64,000 bases of DNA, from contig DASXUY010000036.1 of NCBI GenBank assembly GCA_036504535.1, positions 62,001 through 126,000 on the forward strand, read 5' to 3'. The position numbers were made by a program, and so were the translations under genes. The notes below the pieces were generated by a model, which saw only the letters and a program-made list of their open reading frames with translations, had not been told where the DNA came from and searched no databases. Origin of the DNA: JARLGU01 sp036504535 (GTDB taxonomy: Bacteria > Armatimonadota > Armatimonadia > Armatimonadales > Capsulimonadaceae). This document shows, in pieces, positions 8,611 to 18,250 of the stretch. How positions within the stretch are numbered: the stretch's first letter is position 1; every line of letters begins with the position of its first letter.

Positions 8611-9335
8611 CTACTCCTGGCTCCACATTCCGTACTTCGCAAACGCGTCGCTGATGCTGCCGCTGGCCGTCGCGCTCGTGCCGGCGAGCGCACCGGCGAG
8701 CAGCCCGGCTGAGGCGGTGAGGTCCAGTGGCGGCGGCGTGAAGACGATGGAGCAGAGTTTGGGGTCGGTGAAGTGAGCCGTGAAGTACGACGGCAGGTAG
8801 ACGTGGACGGTATGCGTTGTGTTGTTGATCGCCTCCGTCATGCCTGTCGCGACGCTGTTGGCGTCGTGCGTGACGGTCCGCTTGTCGGTGACGCGGTCGT
8901 AGATGAACGCGATATGGCCCGCCTCGCTGGTGTCGATGGTAGCGGTGACGGTGGGCGCGCCGTCGAGCGGTTCCAGGCCGGTCGGGTCCTGCGCGGCGAG
9001 CAGCGTCGTCGTGCCGGTGGTGACCAGCGCGGAGTAGCCGGTGCAGTTGACCGCTACGCTGGCGTTCTTCGTTCTTGTTTCGTCGAGCACGTACAGCGCC
9101 GGATAAACCAAGTTCGTGTTGCCCACCCACGTCGCGGTCCATGTGCCGCTCGCGGTGGATGTCGCCGACTGCGCGTTGTCGGCGCTCTGCGGACCCGCTA
9201 CCCCGGCGGCGGCGGAGATCGATGTGCGTCGGTTGGTGCCGCTGGAGTAGGCGGTGGCGTCGCCGGTCGTGCCGGGCGATGTGCCCGACGACTGCACCGA
9301 AAGGCCCCACCAGCCGGGCGGGGCGGCGGCCTGAG
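8611..9335 (-). pseudogene. detached C-terminal domain of the FN3 protein (second copy)
   Basis: About 235 residues from AAPPGWWGLSVQSSGTSPG to AFAKYGMWSQE match the last part of the 2,050-residue FN3 protein almost residue for residue. They lack its signal peptide and all FN3 repeats. An in-frame stop lies just upstream, near 9353. A GTG at 9297 could start translation, but no good ribosome binding site is seen and the product would not be exported. It is best read as duplication debris carried with the cassette. The next gene begins 4 bases after its stop and uses a ribosome binding site inside this copy. Confidence 0.8.
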
Positions 9336-9348
9336 TCCTAATAGAGAG

Positions 9349-10167
9349 CTATCCACGCCGCAATTGGGCAATTATCTTTTCGGCTGAACGGCGGAACCAA
9401 TCGTCAGATGGCGCGAGTCTCAGGTACTCGGTATATTCTGCAATTGCTTTGTCAGCTAGATCTCGTGAAGTCCTATTTGCATTCCAAAGGGACAGGTATA
9501 CAGATCCCTTAGCACCGTGAGCGCGCGAAGCGTCAGGAGAATCCGCTAGCAATCTTTCGCCAAGTTCAATAAGTTCTGAACGCACATCGGGATCCGCATG
9601 CAACGCATATATTCCTTCGAGTACTTTTATTTGGCCAAATTGCACTTCGAAGTCTTGAGGGTTTCGCTTTAACAGGGCTTCCCCCAGAGGACGCACACGC
9701 CGCCCGTTGTCGAAGAAACTTATGTATAAAAACCGGATTCTAGCAAGTTCATAGTTATACGGTGGCGAAAGCACCTGAAGCGCCGCGCGCACACGATAAA
9801 AGCGTTGCGCACGTTTTGCCCAATGAATATGCGTGTCGGCGGACAACCACGTAGCGAGAGCCCACTTATATGTTAGGATGCGGCTAGACGGATTTGCATT
9901 TAGATCTTCATCGCACTTCGAACTATAATCATCCAATTCTCTCTTATTGAGTGTTGTGATCTCCTTAGTTGCAACGGAATACGCCTTATCGGTAGCGATC
10001 CATGGATCGGACACCCATTTCCAAGCAGCTTCGTCATCGGGCGACGCGGGTGGTATTCCCCACAGAAGATCTCGCGAGTGAGAAGGAGGCGAAGCCGAGC
10101 AGACGCTCAATAATGATCCGGGGCAAATGCAAATCAACGGTATAACGAACCAAAGAGGGAGTTTCAT
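9349..10167 (-). CDS. exported TPR-like protein of secreted cassette A
   Basis: A 272-residue protein starting MKLPLWFVIPLICICPG, a signal peptide. LLSVCSAS could be a weak lipobox. The body is helical; residues about 205-265 (GAKGSVYLSLWN, ADKAIAEYTEYLRLAPSDDWF) fit TPR units. It occupies the same place behind a secreted protein as the gene at 6041-6841. The gene is clearly AT-richer than the FN3 gene upstream, as is its neighbour, suggesting a different origin from the duplicated flanks. Function unknown; a scaffold or binding partner is inferred. Confidence 0.7.
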   Translation of the reverse strand: MKLPLWFVIPLICICPGSLLSVCSASPPSHSRDLLWGIPPASPDDEAAWKWVSDPWIATDKAYSVATKEITTLNKRELDDYSSKCDEDLNANPSSRILTYKWALATWLSADTHIHWAKRAQRFYRVRAALQVLSPPYNYELARIRFLYISFFDNGRRVRPLGEALLKRNPQDFEVQFGQIKVLEGIYALHADPDVRSELIELGERLLADSPDASRAHGAKGSVYLSLWNANRTSRDLADKAIAEYTEYLRLAPSDDWFRRSAEKIIAQLRRG

Positions 10168-10197
10168 TAATATTTGACTTTCAAGTTAATAGCCGCA

Positions 10198-11970
10198 TTA
10201 CATCGGCATTGTTTGGAAATTGTCATAGCTAACAATGTACGTGACGCATCCGTTCATCATTTCGCTTTTCGGGGCAAAGGCTTGGCCAACATAGCCAGAC
10301 TCGTTCCAGGAATCAATTTCAACATATGACCGCTGATACCATTGGAACGCATGTAGGACATGTAGGAACTTATTTTGCTCGTCCGGGGTCACGGGTTTGA
10401 TACCACCGTTTGGAACGCCGGGCGCTAATGGTGCGCCTGAATTGTTATAGCCGAACTCGACAGTATGCTCAATTGGCTCCTTAGACCTTAGCGCTATAAG
10501 GCCGCTCTCAATGGCCCACGGGACCCACGCATATGGGCTAGGCGCAGATCCTAGCGTTTTGGCAACTGCTAACGTCAGTTCCATCATTGGTGGGACGATT
10601 TCAAATGCGTGGCCGATATCTGCTACGAGCGTCCACGGGGATTCAAACCTAATCTTTGGACTCTCATTAATCTGCAAATCGTCTACATCAACTTGTTCCA
10701 CTTCCACCGCCTGAAAATCAACGACGTTGGGAGGTCCACTAGCTACTTTAGCTTCATGAGCCCGATGGACATTCATTATGAACTCACCACTGGCAGTGGC
10801 GCGGTTTGGCAATTCTGGATTAAGATTCGGGTCTCCAGAATATCCATTGAGACCATCCGTTACGGACAGTGAAACGGTCAACGCCTTATCCGTATCACCA
10901 GGGGTAAACGTAGCGCTCTGTTCCAAATCGCAAAGGAAAAGTGACGCCCCTTCATAAGTTACTGAGAATCCTGGGATTACTGTAGGTACGTGAAGAACGT
11001 CAGTCCAAATGGTATCAGAGGAACCAAAGAGAACCCCTTCACTACTCCAACTGTAACTTAACCCGTTCATGTACCAATTGCCGGTATCTGCGCTGTAACC
11101 CATTGTCACTTTATATGGGTCTGAATCCTCAGTATATCGCGTTTCAACTCCTATATCGCCTGTTAGGTCATCCGGCTCTCGATCCTTCGGCGCATATAGG
11201 AGATTGCCGTACGAATCACTCTTCACCGGCGACTGAGGATCATCGTCAATCTCGTGCCTTACAGCCTTCCGCTTTGTCGGACACTTGATCTTGATAGTTC
11301 TATTGTCTGGAACCACATCGCACGTAAATGGCACAAAAATGTTGCACCATGTATCATTAGGATTTAGGACGCTCACGCTGCTGCTCAATTCTTCAGACGT
11401 ATATGTAACGAACCCGCCGTTCGCGGGCAATTTAATGATCTTCGTTTGACCTGACCTTGCGAAATAGACCCTCGGGTCTACGCTACCTGGCGGAACGTCC
11501 GCAATTGCACCCTTCCCTGCTTCTGCGCCAGCGCCAAACACTGTAGGTTCACCCATTGATGTATTCCAGCCTATATCAGCATGGGCAATAGCGCTTGTAC
11601 TCACACGCAACACAATGAAATCAGGTACTTTTTCTCCGGAATAGTCTGCCTTCCAAACGAACTGAACAGTCTTTTTCCCATGGCTCCGAACCCCATACGC
11701 CACTTCGCCATAGCTTACAAATGGCATGACGGGTGGGTTCGTCCATGCGCCTTCGTAGTTGAACGGGCCGTAATCAGGGCCTATAAGGCTCCATTTCGTA
11801 GTACCATCCCACGTCCCTTCGTCCACTGCATTCCATCCCGCCCGCGCGCTCCCGCTCGCGGCGACGAGCACGCCGCCTAGCAGCGCGGCGCCAACCGCCA
11901 GCCCTACTGCGGCCGACACCAACCTGCGCACCGCTGCCTTCATTGTTCCCGTTACGCTCATTGTTTTCAT
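10198..11970 (-). CDS. large secreted protein of unknown function, cassette A
   Basis: A 590-residue protein. The start at 11970 (MKTMSVTGTMKAAV) has GGAG 9 bases upstream. An in-frame ATG at 12096, two bases past the stop of the upstream gene (TAAaATG), is possible, but the stretch between holds two perfect hairpins and reads as non-coding. The signal peptide nearly equals that of cassette B, ending ASGSARAGW. The mature part has Cys pairs (WCNIFVPFTCD, KCPTKR, LCDLE), a motif FIMNVHRAHE and a hydrophobic stretch near MMELTLAVAKTLGSAP. No family is recognised. It is a distant relative of the 6945-8606 protein by layout. Confidence 0.72.
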   Translation of the reverse strand: MKTMSVTGTMKAAVRRLVSAAVGLAVGAALLGGVLVAASGSARAGWNAVDEGTWDGTTKWSLIGPDYGPFNYEGAWTNPPVMPFVSYGEVAYGVRSHGKKTVQFVWKADYSGEKVPDFIVLRVSTSAIAHADIGWNTSMGEPTVFGAGAEAGKGAIADVPPGSVDPRVYFARSGQTKIIKLPANGGFVTYTSEELSSSVSVLNPNDTWCNIFVPFTCDVVPDNRTIKIKCPTKRKAVRHEIDDDPQSPVKSDSYGNLLYAPKDREPDDLTGDIGVETRYTEDSDPYKVTMGYSADTGNWYMNGLSYSWSSEGVLFGSSDTIWTDVLHVPTVIPGFSVTYEGASLFLCDLEQSATFTPGDTDKALTVSLSVTDGLNGYSGDPNLNPELPNRATASGEFIMNVHRAHEAKVASGPPNVVDFQAVEVEQVDVDDLQINESPKIRFESPWTLVADIGHAFEIVPPMMELTLAVAKTLGSAPSPYAWVPWAIESGLIALRSKEPIEHTVEFGYNNSGAPLAPGVPNGGIKPVTPDEQNKFLHVLHAFQWYQRSYVEIDSWNESGYVGQAFAPKSEMMNGCVTYIVSYDNFQTMPM

Positions 11971-12003
11971 TCCCGTTGTCTCCGACATTGTCGTTCTAAA
12001 CAT

Positions 12004-12048
12004 CCGGCACTGAACTGCCGGCCTACTAAAAGAATCCGCGTTGCGGAT
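12004..12048. other. twin hairpins between FN3 gene and cassette A
   Basis: CCGGCA-ctgaac-TGCCGG lies at 12004-12021 and ATCCGC-gtt-GCGGAT at 12034-12048. They may act as a transcript-processing or partial termination signal between the two genes, and they argue against the early start codon at 12096. Confidence 0.5.
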
Positions 12049-12097
12049 AACCCCCTCCGAGGCTCCGTGCTTGTAACGCTTCGCGATGGTTTTCATT

Positions 12098-15000
12098 TTA
12101 GTTGTTGCTCCATAGGCCGTATTTCGCAAACGCGTCGCTGATGCTGCCCGAGGCCGTCGCGCTCGTGCCGGTGAGCGCGCCTGCGGTCAGGCTGGCGCTG
12201 GCGGTGAGGTCCAGCGGCGGCGGGGTGAAGACGATGGAGCAGAGTTTGGGATCGGTGAAGTGGGCCGTGAAGTATGACGGCAGGTAGACGTGGACGATAT
12301 GCGTGGTGTTGTTGATCGCCTCCGTCATGCCAGTCGCGACGTCATTGGCGTCCCGCGTGATTGTCCGCTTGTCGGTGACGCGGTCGTAGCTGAACGCGAT
12401 ATGGCCCGCTTCGCTGGTGTCGATGGTCGCGGTCACCGTCGGCGTGCCCGGGAGTTCGTCTAGGCCGGTCGGGTCCTGCGCCGCGAGCAGCGTGGTCGTG
12501 CCGGAGGTGACGAGGGCAGAGTAGCCGGTGCCGTTCACCGCGACGCTCGCGTTCTTCGTTCTTGTTTCGTCGAGCACGCACAGCCCCGGATACGCGGTGT
12601 TCGTGTTGCCCACCCACGTCGCGGTCCATGTGCCGGTCGCCGTCGACGTCGCCGCCTGCGCGTTGTCGGCGCTCTGCGGACCCGCGACCCCTGCGGCGGC
12701 GGAGATCGATGTGCGGCGGTTGGTGGCGCTGGCGTAGGCGGTGGCGTTCCCGGTGGTGCCAGGCGATGTGCCCGACGACTGCACAGAGAGGCCCCACCAG
12801 CCGGGCGGCGCGGCGATAGTCGCGGACGATTCCGCCGACTGCGGACTGAGCTGGCCGCTGGCATCGAGGTAGCGGACGACGTAGTAGTACGGGTCGCCGT
12901 TCACGAGGCCGCTGCCCGTGTTGTCGTCGAGGTACGCTGTGCCGACGACGAGGCGGCCGTTGATCTGAGTCCACGGTCCGCTTGATGTCGGGCCGCGCGA
13001 GACGATGTAGCCTCCGCCAGTGGCCCCGGCAACCGGCGACCACTGTACGAGCGCCACTCTGTCGCCGCCGATGACGGTGACGTTCGAGGGCGCGGCGTAC
13101 GGCGTCACCACAACCTCCGTGCTGGTGGCGGAGCCGGTATCGTTCTTTGCGACCACCTTGTAGTAGTACGGCGTGCCGTTGGTGAGCCCGGAGTCGGTGC
13201 ACGCGAAGTCGGTGCGGTTCGGCGAGACAGGGTTCGTCCCCTGCCCGCCGCTAGTCGTGCCTCGCATGATGTCGTAGGCGGTTGCGTATGCAGGCTCGCT
13301 CCACGTGAGCGTCACGGAGCCGTCGCCGCCGGTGGCGGACAGGATATACGGCGCGGTCGGCGCTGGCGGGACCGCCATTGCGTCCGCCTCGCTGCTGAGC
13401 AGGCTCTCGCCGCCGAGGTTGGACGCGGTCACCTTGTAGTAGTAGTACTGGTTGGTGTTGACAGCGGTGTCGGTGAACGCCGCCGAAGTCAGATCGCTGC
13501 CGACAGGCTCCGCAAGATCCTCGCTGTTCGGTCCCGTCCCTCGGTAGACGGTGTAGCTGGTAGCGCCAGCTACTGCATCCCACCCAAGGTCGATCTTCTG
13601 TATGCCACCAGTGGCGTGCAGCCCGGTGGGCGCACCAGGTGCCGCCACCTGCGGCGTCGCACTCACCTCAGCGCTAACCGCGCCCTCGCCGCCGGGGTTC
13701 ACGGCGCTGACCGAGTACCAGTACGTGGTGCCGTTCGTGACGCTGGTATCGGTGTACGCGTATGTAGGTGCCGCAGCAAGATACTGCTCAGTCTCGGTGG
13801 AAGTGCTGCGGTAGACCTTGTAGCCAGTCGCGCCGGTCACTTCGGCCCAGCCGAGCGTCACCTTGCCATCGCCCGGAGTTGCGGTAAGCCCGGTGGGCTT
13901 AGCGGGCATGGTGGTTACGGCCACAGGGCTGCTCTTCGTGACTTCGCCTGCCGAGTTCACTGCGCCAACTCGGTACCAGTACTGCGATGCGAACGTCACA
14001 GTGTCATCGTTCACGGGCGGTGCAGCGATCCCTGTCGAAGTCTGCGTCCACGGACCTGCCGCACTGACCGCCGAGCGTTCCCACATGTACGACGCGGCCC
14101 CGGACACCGTGCCCCAGCCGAGAGTCACCCTCACTGCCTCGCCATTGACGCTAGGCGTTGCGGTCACGGCTGTTGGAACCGAACACGGGGTGGTCGTTGA
14201 CGCCTCTGTGCTGAGCCCGCTCTCGCCACCGGTGTTCACGGCGCTGACCTTGTAGAAGTAGGCAGTACCGTTCGTGACGGCGGTGTCGCTGTACGTAAAC
14301 GTCGGTGCGGATGCAAAATACGTCTCCGTGGTGGTCGTTGTGCTGCGGTAGACCTTGTACGATGTCGCGCCAGTAACCTGGTCCCAATGGAGGTCAACTA
14401 TGCCGTCGCCGTGGGTGGCGGTGAGGCCGGTTGGCGTAGCGGGCGCGGTCACCGCCGATACCTCGTCGCTGATCGGTCCAAGCTCCCCGGCGATGTTGGC
14501 GGCCCGGACTGTGTAATAGTACGTGGTCCCGTCGGCCAGCGGGCTGTCGCTGTAGCCGGGCGTCGCGAGCGGAGCCGGGTTGATTGGGGTGGGCGATTCG
14601 CCGCCCGTGGTTGTGCCACGGAAGACGTTGTAGGTCGATGCGCCAACTACCCCATCCCAGCCGAGGTCGATCTTCTGACTTCCGCCGGTCGCGGTCACCA
14701 CCGGCTTCCCGGGGATCGCGAGCGGCGTCGCCGACGCTTCGCTGCCAGTCGCGCTCTCGCCGCCGGTGTTCACGGCGCTGACCTTGTAGAAGTAGGCAGT
14801 GCCGTTCGTGACGGCGGTGTCGCTGTACGTAAACGTCGGTGCGGGTGCAAAATACGTCTCCGTGGTGGTCGTTGTGCTGCGGTAGACCTTGTACGATGTC
14901 GCGCCAGTAACCTGGTCCCAATGGAGGTCAACCTTGGCGTCGCCGTGCGTCGCGGTGAGGCCGGTTGGCGTAGCGGGCGCGGTCACCGCCGACACCTCGT

Positions 15001-18000
15001 CGCTGATCGGCCCAAGCTCGCCGGCGATGTTGGCGGCCCGGACGGTGTAATAGTACGTGGTCCCGTCGGCCAGCGGGCTGTCGCAGTAGCCGGGCGCCTG
15101 GAGCGGAGCCGGGTTGATCGGGTTGGGCGATTCGCCGCCCGGGGTTGTGCCACGGAAGACGTTGTAGGTCGACGCGCCAACTACCCCATCCCAGCCGAGG
15201 TCGATCTTCTGAGTTCCGCCGGTCGCGGTCACCACCGGCTTCGCGGGGATCGCGAGCGGAGTCGCCGTCGCCTCTGTGCTGAGCCCGCTGTCGCCGCCGG
15301 GGTTCACGGCGCTGACCTTGTAGAAGTAGGCGGTGCCGTTGGTGACGGCGGTATCGGTGTACGAGGTCGTCGACGCGGAGTCGTAATACGTCTCCGTGGT
15401 GCTGGATGTGCTGCGGTAGACCTTGTACGACGTCGCGCCGGCGGAGGGGTCCCAGCCGAGCGTGACGGTGCCGTCGCCGTGGGTGGCGGTGAGGTTGGTT
15501 GGTACCGGGCTGGCCGTCGGGGTCGCGGCGCGGTTGCCGCTGGTCGATGCGGTGTCGATGCCGTCGCGGTACGGGTGGACGGAGTACGTGTACGATGTGC
15601 CGTTCACCACATTCGTGTCGGTGTACTGCGACCCGGTCACGAACGCAATGGGCGTGCTTGACGACGGGGTGCGGAAGACACCGTACTGGTCGGCCTCGGC
15701 GATCGCGGTCCAGCCCACGATCACCTTGCCGTATTGTCCAGCTGCAGTCAGGTTCGTGACGGCGGGCAGCACCAGTTCGCCGACCTTGATCGATATCTCG
15801 TCGGACAGCGGGCCTTCCCCGGCGGCGTTCGACGCGGATACCTTGTAGTAGTAGGTCGTCCCCGGTGTCAGGAAGTAGTCGGAGTACGCGCCAGCCCCGC
15901 CGGTCGCGTACGGGACCGAGCCCTCGCCGCCGCTGGTCGTGCTGCGGTAGACGTGGTACGTTGTCGCGCCAGCCGACAGCAGCCACCGCAGCTGAACCAG
16001 AGTCGATGCGGGCGACACGGTGAGACTGGTAGGCGCAGCGGGGACAGCTGGCGACGCGCCCGGAGTCGCGTAGGCCGTCGCTGCCGTGCCGAGATTGACG
16101 CCGAGCACCGAGTTGATGGTGTACGTGTACGCGATCCCGTTCGTCGGAGTTGTGTCGGTGTACGATGTGCCCGTCAGGCCCCCGAACGTCGCTGTCGCCT
16201 GGCCGGAAGCGGTCCTGACAATTCTGTACGATGTCGCGCTTGGCACCGGGCTCCAATACAGGGTCACAGTTCCATTGCCGGGCACTGCGGTCAACACGGC
16301 TACACCCTGCGGGATCAGCGCAGTGGGAGCGGCGGATGCCTCGGTCGAAAGAGCGCCTTCGCCGGTCGTGTTCACTGCGGCGACTTTGAAGTAATACGTG
16401 ACAGCGTTGGCGAGGCCACTCACCGTGTACGGAAGAGCAGTGACCAGCGTCTTCACCGGGACAGCGCCTTGCATGCCCGATGTGGTCGACATATAGATGT
16501 TGTAGCTGGACGCCCCCGAAACCGTCGTCCAGTTCAGTGCGATCTGAGCGTTCCCTGCAGTCGGCGTGAGATCGGTCGGCGCGGCGAGCGCTGTGCTCCC
16601 TACCGTTGCGCTCGTCGTTGCGTACGCTCCGCTCCCGTTGCTATTGACCCCGCAAACGCGGTAGTACCAGGCCTGGGACGCAAGCCCCGCATCGTCATAC
16701 GTGGACGCAGTGAGGCCAGTCGCAATCGTGGTGAACGGCCCCCCGCTCGCACTTCCCCGCTGTACATTGTAGGTTGCCGTCTGGCCGGTAGCCGACCAGT
16801 TGAGCGTAACAGTGGTGCCGGTCACTTTTGCGTTGAGCGAGGCGGGAACGACGGGCAGCGATGCCGTCGGCGTCGAGGATACCTCGGTGGTGCGCGAGCT
16901 TTCGGTCAGCGCGGTAGCTGCGGAAACTTGATAGTAGTGTGTGACGCCGTTTGTTAGGGCAGTGTGGGTCCACGACGTCGCAGTCGTCGTCAGTATCCGG
17001 TTGAACCCTTCGCCGCCGGGCGTCGTGCTTTCGTACACATAATACGATGTCGCGCCGGTCACGGCGCTCCAACTCAGCGCGACGGTCTGGTTGCCGGGTG
17101 ACTGGTTCAATGTGGCGGGCGCGGCAAGCGTGGAGCCTGGAGTCACGAGAACGGTCACCGCGTTGCCGACACCGGACGAATTGACCGAGCGGACATAGTA
17201 GCGGTATTGCGTGCCGTTCGTCAGCCCTGTCGCCGTGTAGTTTGTAACGGCAGTGGTCGTTATCGGCTGCTGGCTTCCGTTCGTAATGATATACGACGTC
17301 GCCTCCGGCACCGGAGCCCAGTTGAGAGTCGCCTGCCCGCTACCCGCAACTGCCGTAAGCCACGCCGGAGCGCTCAGAACAGCGCTTCCGGTCGTCGTCG
17401 AACACTCGGTACTCTTGGGACCTTCGCCGCCAGGGCCGACAGCGCTCACCTGATAGTAATATGTCGTGCCTCCCGCAAGGTTCGCGTCGGTGAATGTGCC
17501 CGTCGCCGACTGCACAGGCGACTCGCCTTCGCCGCCCTGGGTTGTGCTTCTGTACAAGAGATAGCTTGTCGCCCCGGAAACGGGCGCGAAGTAGATGCTG
17601 GCGCCGTTGGTCGCCGGGTAAGCATAGACCATCGATGGTGCCGCAGGAGCGGTTCCGCCAACAGTTACCGTGGTCGCAATGGAGTTCACGTATCCGCCCG
17701 CGCTGCCCGACGTCACCGTGTACGTGTACGATCCGTTGGCTCGCCCGCTGTCGGCATAACTCGTGACGTTGTCGCCGTTCACGACATAACCCGACGTACC
17801 AGAGCGCTGGACCTTGTACCCGGTGGCGTTTGGCACCGCGGCCCACGACACCGCTACCGAGCTACCCGTCACCGTCGCCTTGATCCACGCCGGCGCCAGC
17901 GGCACCAGCGCTGACGGCGTTGCGGTTGCCGGGTCGGAGTTCGCGCTCTCAACATCCCCCGTCTTCCCCGAGACCACATAATAATAGGTGGTCCCGTTGA

Positions 18001-18250
18001 TCACGCCCGCGTCGGAATAGGTATTCGTCGTTGGAGATGCGACGACTTCGAACGGCCCGCCGCTCGAAGTCGCGCGCTTCACGATGTAGGACGTGTCGCC
18101 CGACGATGCCCAATCAAGCTTCACTGTGGCGCTCCCAGGCGCGGCGGTCAGCCCGGTGGGAATTGCGGCAAGCGCGCCGCAGACACTGAGCGCGGCGAGG
18201 GCGAAAACGAGCGAAAGGCGGAGCGGCAACGATAATGATGGGAGGGGCAT
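12098..18250 (-). CDS. giant secreted protein, about 20 fibronectin type III domains plus unique C-terminal domain
   Basis: A 2,050-residue protein. A signal peptide (MPLPSLSLPLRLSLVFALAAL, cleaved near GALA) is followed by about 20 FN3 units of roughly 90 residues, each with an xPtxLtAtxGdgxVxLxW start, an ATSYxVYRSTT strand and a TYYYKVSAVN strand. Residues from about 1,815 on form a 235-residue domain beginning PPGWWGLSVQSSG, present in two more incomplete copies downstream. FN3 arrays in bacteria usually space domains or bind carbohydrate or surfaces; no catalytic domain is visible. Neighbouring FN3 pairs are nearly identical at DNA level (period 534 bp), showing recent internal expansion. 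It heads the secreted cassette array and could be a surface adhesin or scaffold. Confidence 0.85.
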   Translation of the reverse strand: MPLPSLSLPLRLSLVFALAALSVCGALAAIPTGLTAAPGSATVKLDWASSGDTSYIVKRATSSGGPFEVVASPTTNTYSDAGVINGTTYYYVVSGKTGDVESANSDPATATPSALVPLAPAWIKATVTGSSVAVSWAAVPNATGYKVQRSGTSGYVVNGDNVTSYADSGRANGSYTYTVTSGSAGGYVNSIATTVTVGGTAPAAPSMVYAYPATNGASIYFAPVSGATSYLLYRSTTQGGEGESPVQSATGTFTDANLAGGTTYYYQVSAVGPGGEGPKSTECSTTTGSAVLSAPAWLTAVAGSGQATLNWAPVPEATSYIITNGSQQPITTTAVTNYTATGLTNGTQYRYYVRSVNSSGVGNAVTVLVTPGSTLAAPATLNQSPGNQTVALSWSAVTGATSYYVYESTTPGGEGFNRILTTTATSWTHTALTNGVTHYYQVSAATALTESSRTTEVSSTPTASLPVVPASLNAKVTGTTVTLNWSATGQTATYNVQRGSASGGPFTTIATGLTASTYDDAGLASQAWYYRVCGVNSNGSGAYATTSATVGSTALAAPTDLTPTAGNAQIALNWTTVSGASSYNIYMSTTSGMQGAVPVKTLVTALPYTVSGLANAVTYYFKVAAVNTTGEGALSTEASAAPTALIPQGVAVLTAVPGNGTVTLYWSPVPSATSYRIVRTASGQATATFGGLTGTSYTDTTPTNGIAYTYTINSVLGVNLGTAATAYATPGASPAVPAAPTSLTVSPASTLVQLRWLLSAGATTYHVYRSTTSGGEGSVPYATGGAGAYSDYFLTPGTTYYYKVSASNAAGEGPLSDEISIKVGELVLPAVTNLTAAGQYGKVIVGWTAIAEADQYGVFRTPSSSTPIAFVTGSQYTDTNVVNGTSYTYSVHPYRDGIDTASTSGNRAATPTASPVPTNLTATHGDGTVTLGWDPSAGATSYKVYRSTSSTTETYYDSASTTSYTDTAVTNGTAYFYKVSAVNPGGDSGLSTEATATPLAIPAKPVVTATGGTQKIDLGWDGVVGASTYNVFRGTTPGGESPNPINPAPLQAPGYCDSPLADGTTYYYTVRAANIAGELGPISDEVSAVTAPATPTGLTATHGDAKVDLHWDQVTGATSYKVYRSTTTTTETYFAPAPTFTYSDTAVTNGTAYFYKVSAVNTGGESATGSEASATPLAIPGKPVVTATGGSQKIDLGWDGVVGASTYNVFRGTTTGGESPTPINPAPLATPGYSDSPLADGTTYYYTVRAANIAGELGPISDEVSAVTAPATPTGLTATHGDGIVDLHWDQVTGATSYKVYRSTTTTTETYFASAPTFTYSDTAVTNGTAYFYKVSAVNTGGESGLSTEASTTTPCSVPTAVTATPSVNGEAVRVTLGWGTVSGAASYMWERSAVSAAGPWTQTSTGIAAPPVNDDTVTFASQYWYRVGAVNSAGEVTKSSPVAVTTMPAKPTGLTATPGDGKVTLGWAEVTGATGYKVYRSTSTETEQYLAAAPTYAYTDTSVTNGTTYWYSVSAVNPGGEGAVSAEVSATPQVAAPGAPTGLHATGGIQKIDLGWDAVAGATSYTVYRGTGPNSEDLAEPVGSDLTSAAFTDTAVNTNQYYYYKVTASNLGGESLLSSEADAMAVPPAPTAPYILSATGGDGSVTLTWSEPAYATAYDIMRGTTSGGQGTNPVSPNRTDFACTDSGLTNGTPYYYKVVAKNDTGSATSTEVVVTPYAAPSNVTVIGGDRVALVQWSPVAGATGGGYIVSRGPTSSGPWTQINGRLVVGTAYLDDNTGSGLVNGDPYYYVVRYLDASGQLSPQSAESSATIAAPPGWWGLSVQSSGTSPGTTGNATAYASATNRRTSISAAAGVAGPQSADNAQAATSTATGTWTATWVGNTNTAYPGLCVLDETRTKNASVAVNGTGYSALVTSGTTTLLAAQDPTGLDELPGTPTVTATIDTSEAGHIAFSYDRVTDKRTITRDANDVATGMTEAINNTTHIVHVYLPSYFTAHFTDPKLCSIVFTPPPLDLTASASLTAGALTGTSATASGSISDAFAKYGLWSNN
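14213..15489 (-). repeat. in-gene tandem repeat, 534-bp period (two FN3 domains per unit)
   Basis: The block GGTAGACCTTGTACGA recurs at 14347, 14881 and 15415, exactly 534 bases apart, and the surrounding sequence is almost identical between the first two positions. Each unit encodes 178 residues: a GLTATHGD-type FN3 followed by a KPVVTATGG-type FN3. The unit nearest the C-terminus keeps only its first domain. Confidence 0.85.

Noticed and set aside
12097..12129. Earlier starts of the cassette A secreted protein (12129 or 12096)
   Set aside because: They would place two perfect hairpins inside the coding region and a long non-signal extension before the conserved signal peptide. GGAG fits the start at 11970. 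The 12096 start is not fully excluded.
14387..15661. 424-codon plus-strand frame inside the FN3 gene
   Set aside because: It is a repetitive antisense shadow of the FN3 repeats, with no start signal and a translation that merely mirrors the 534-bp period.
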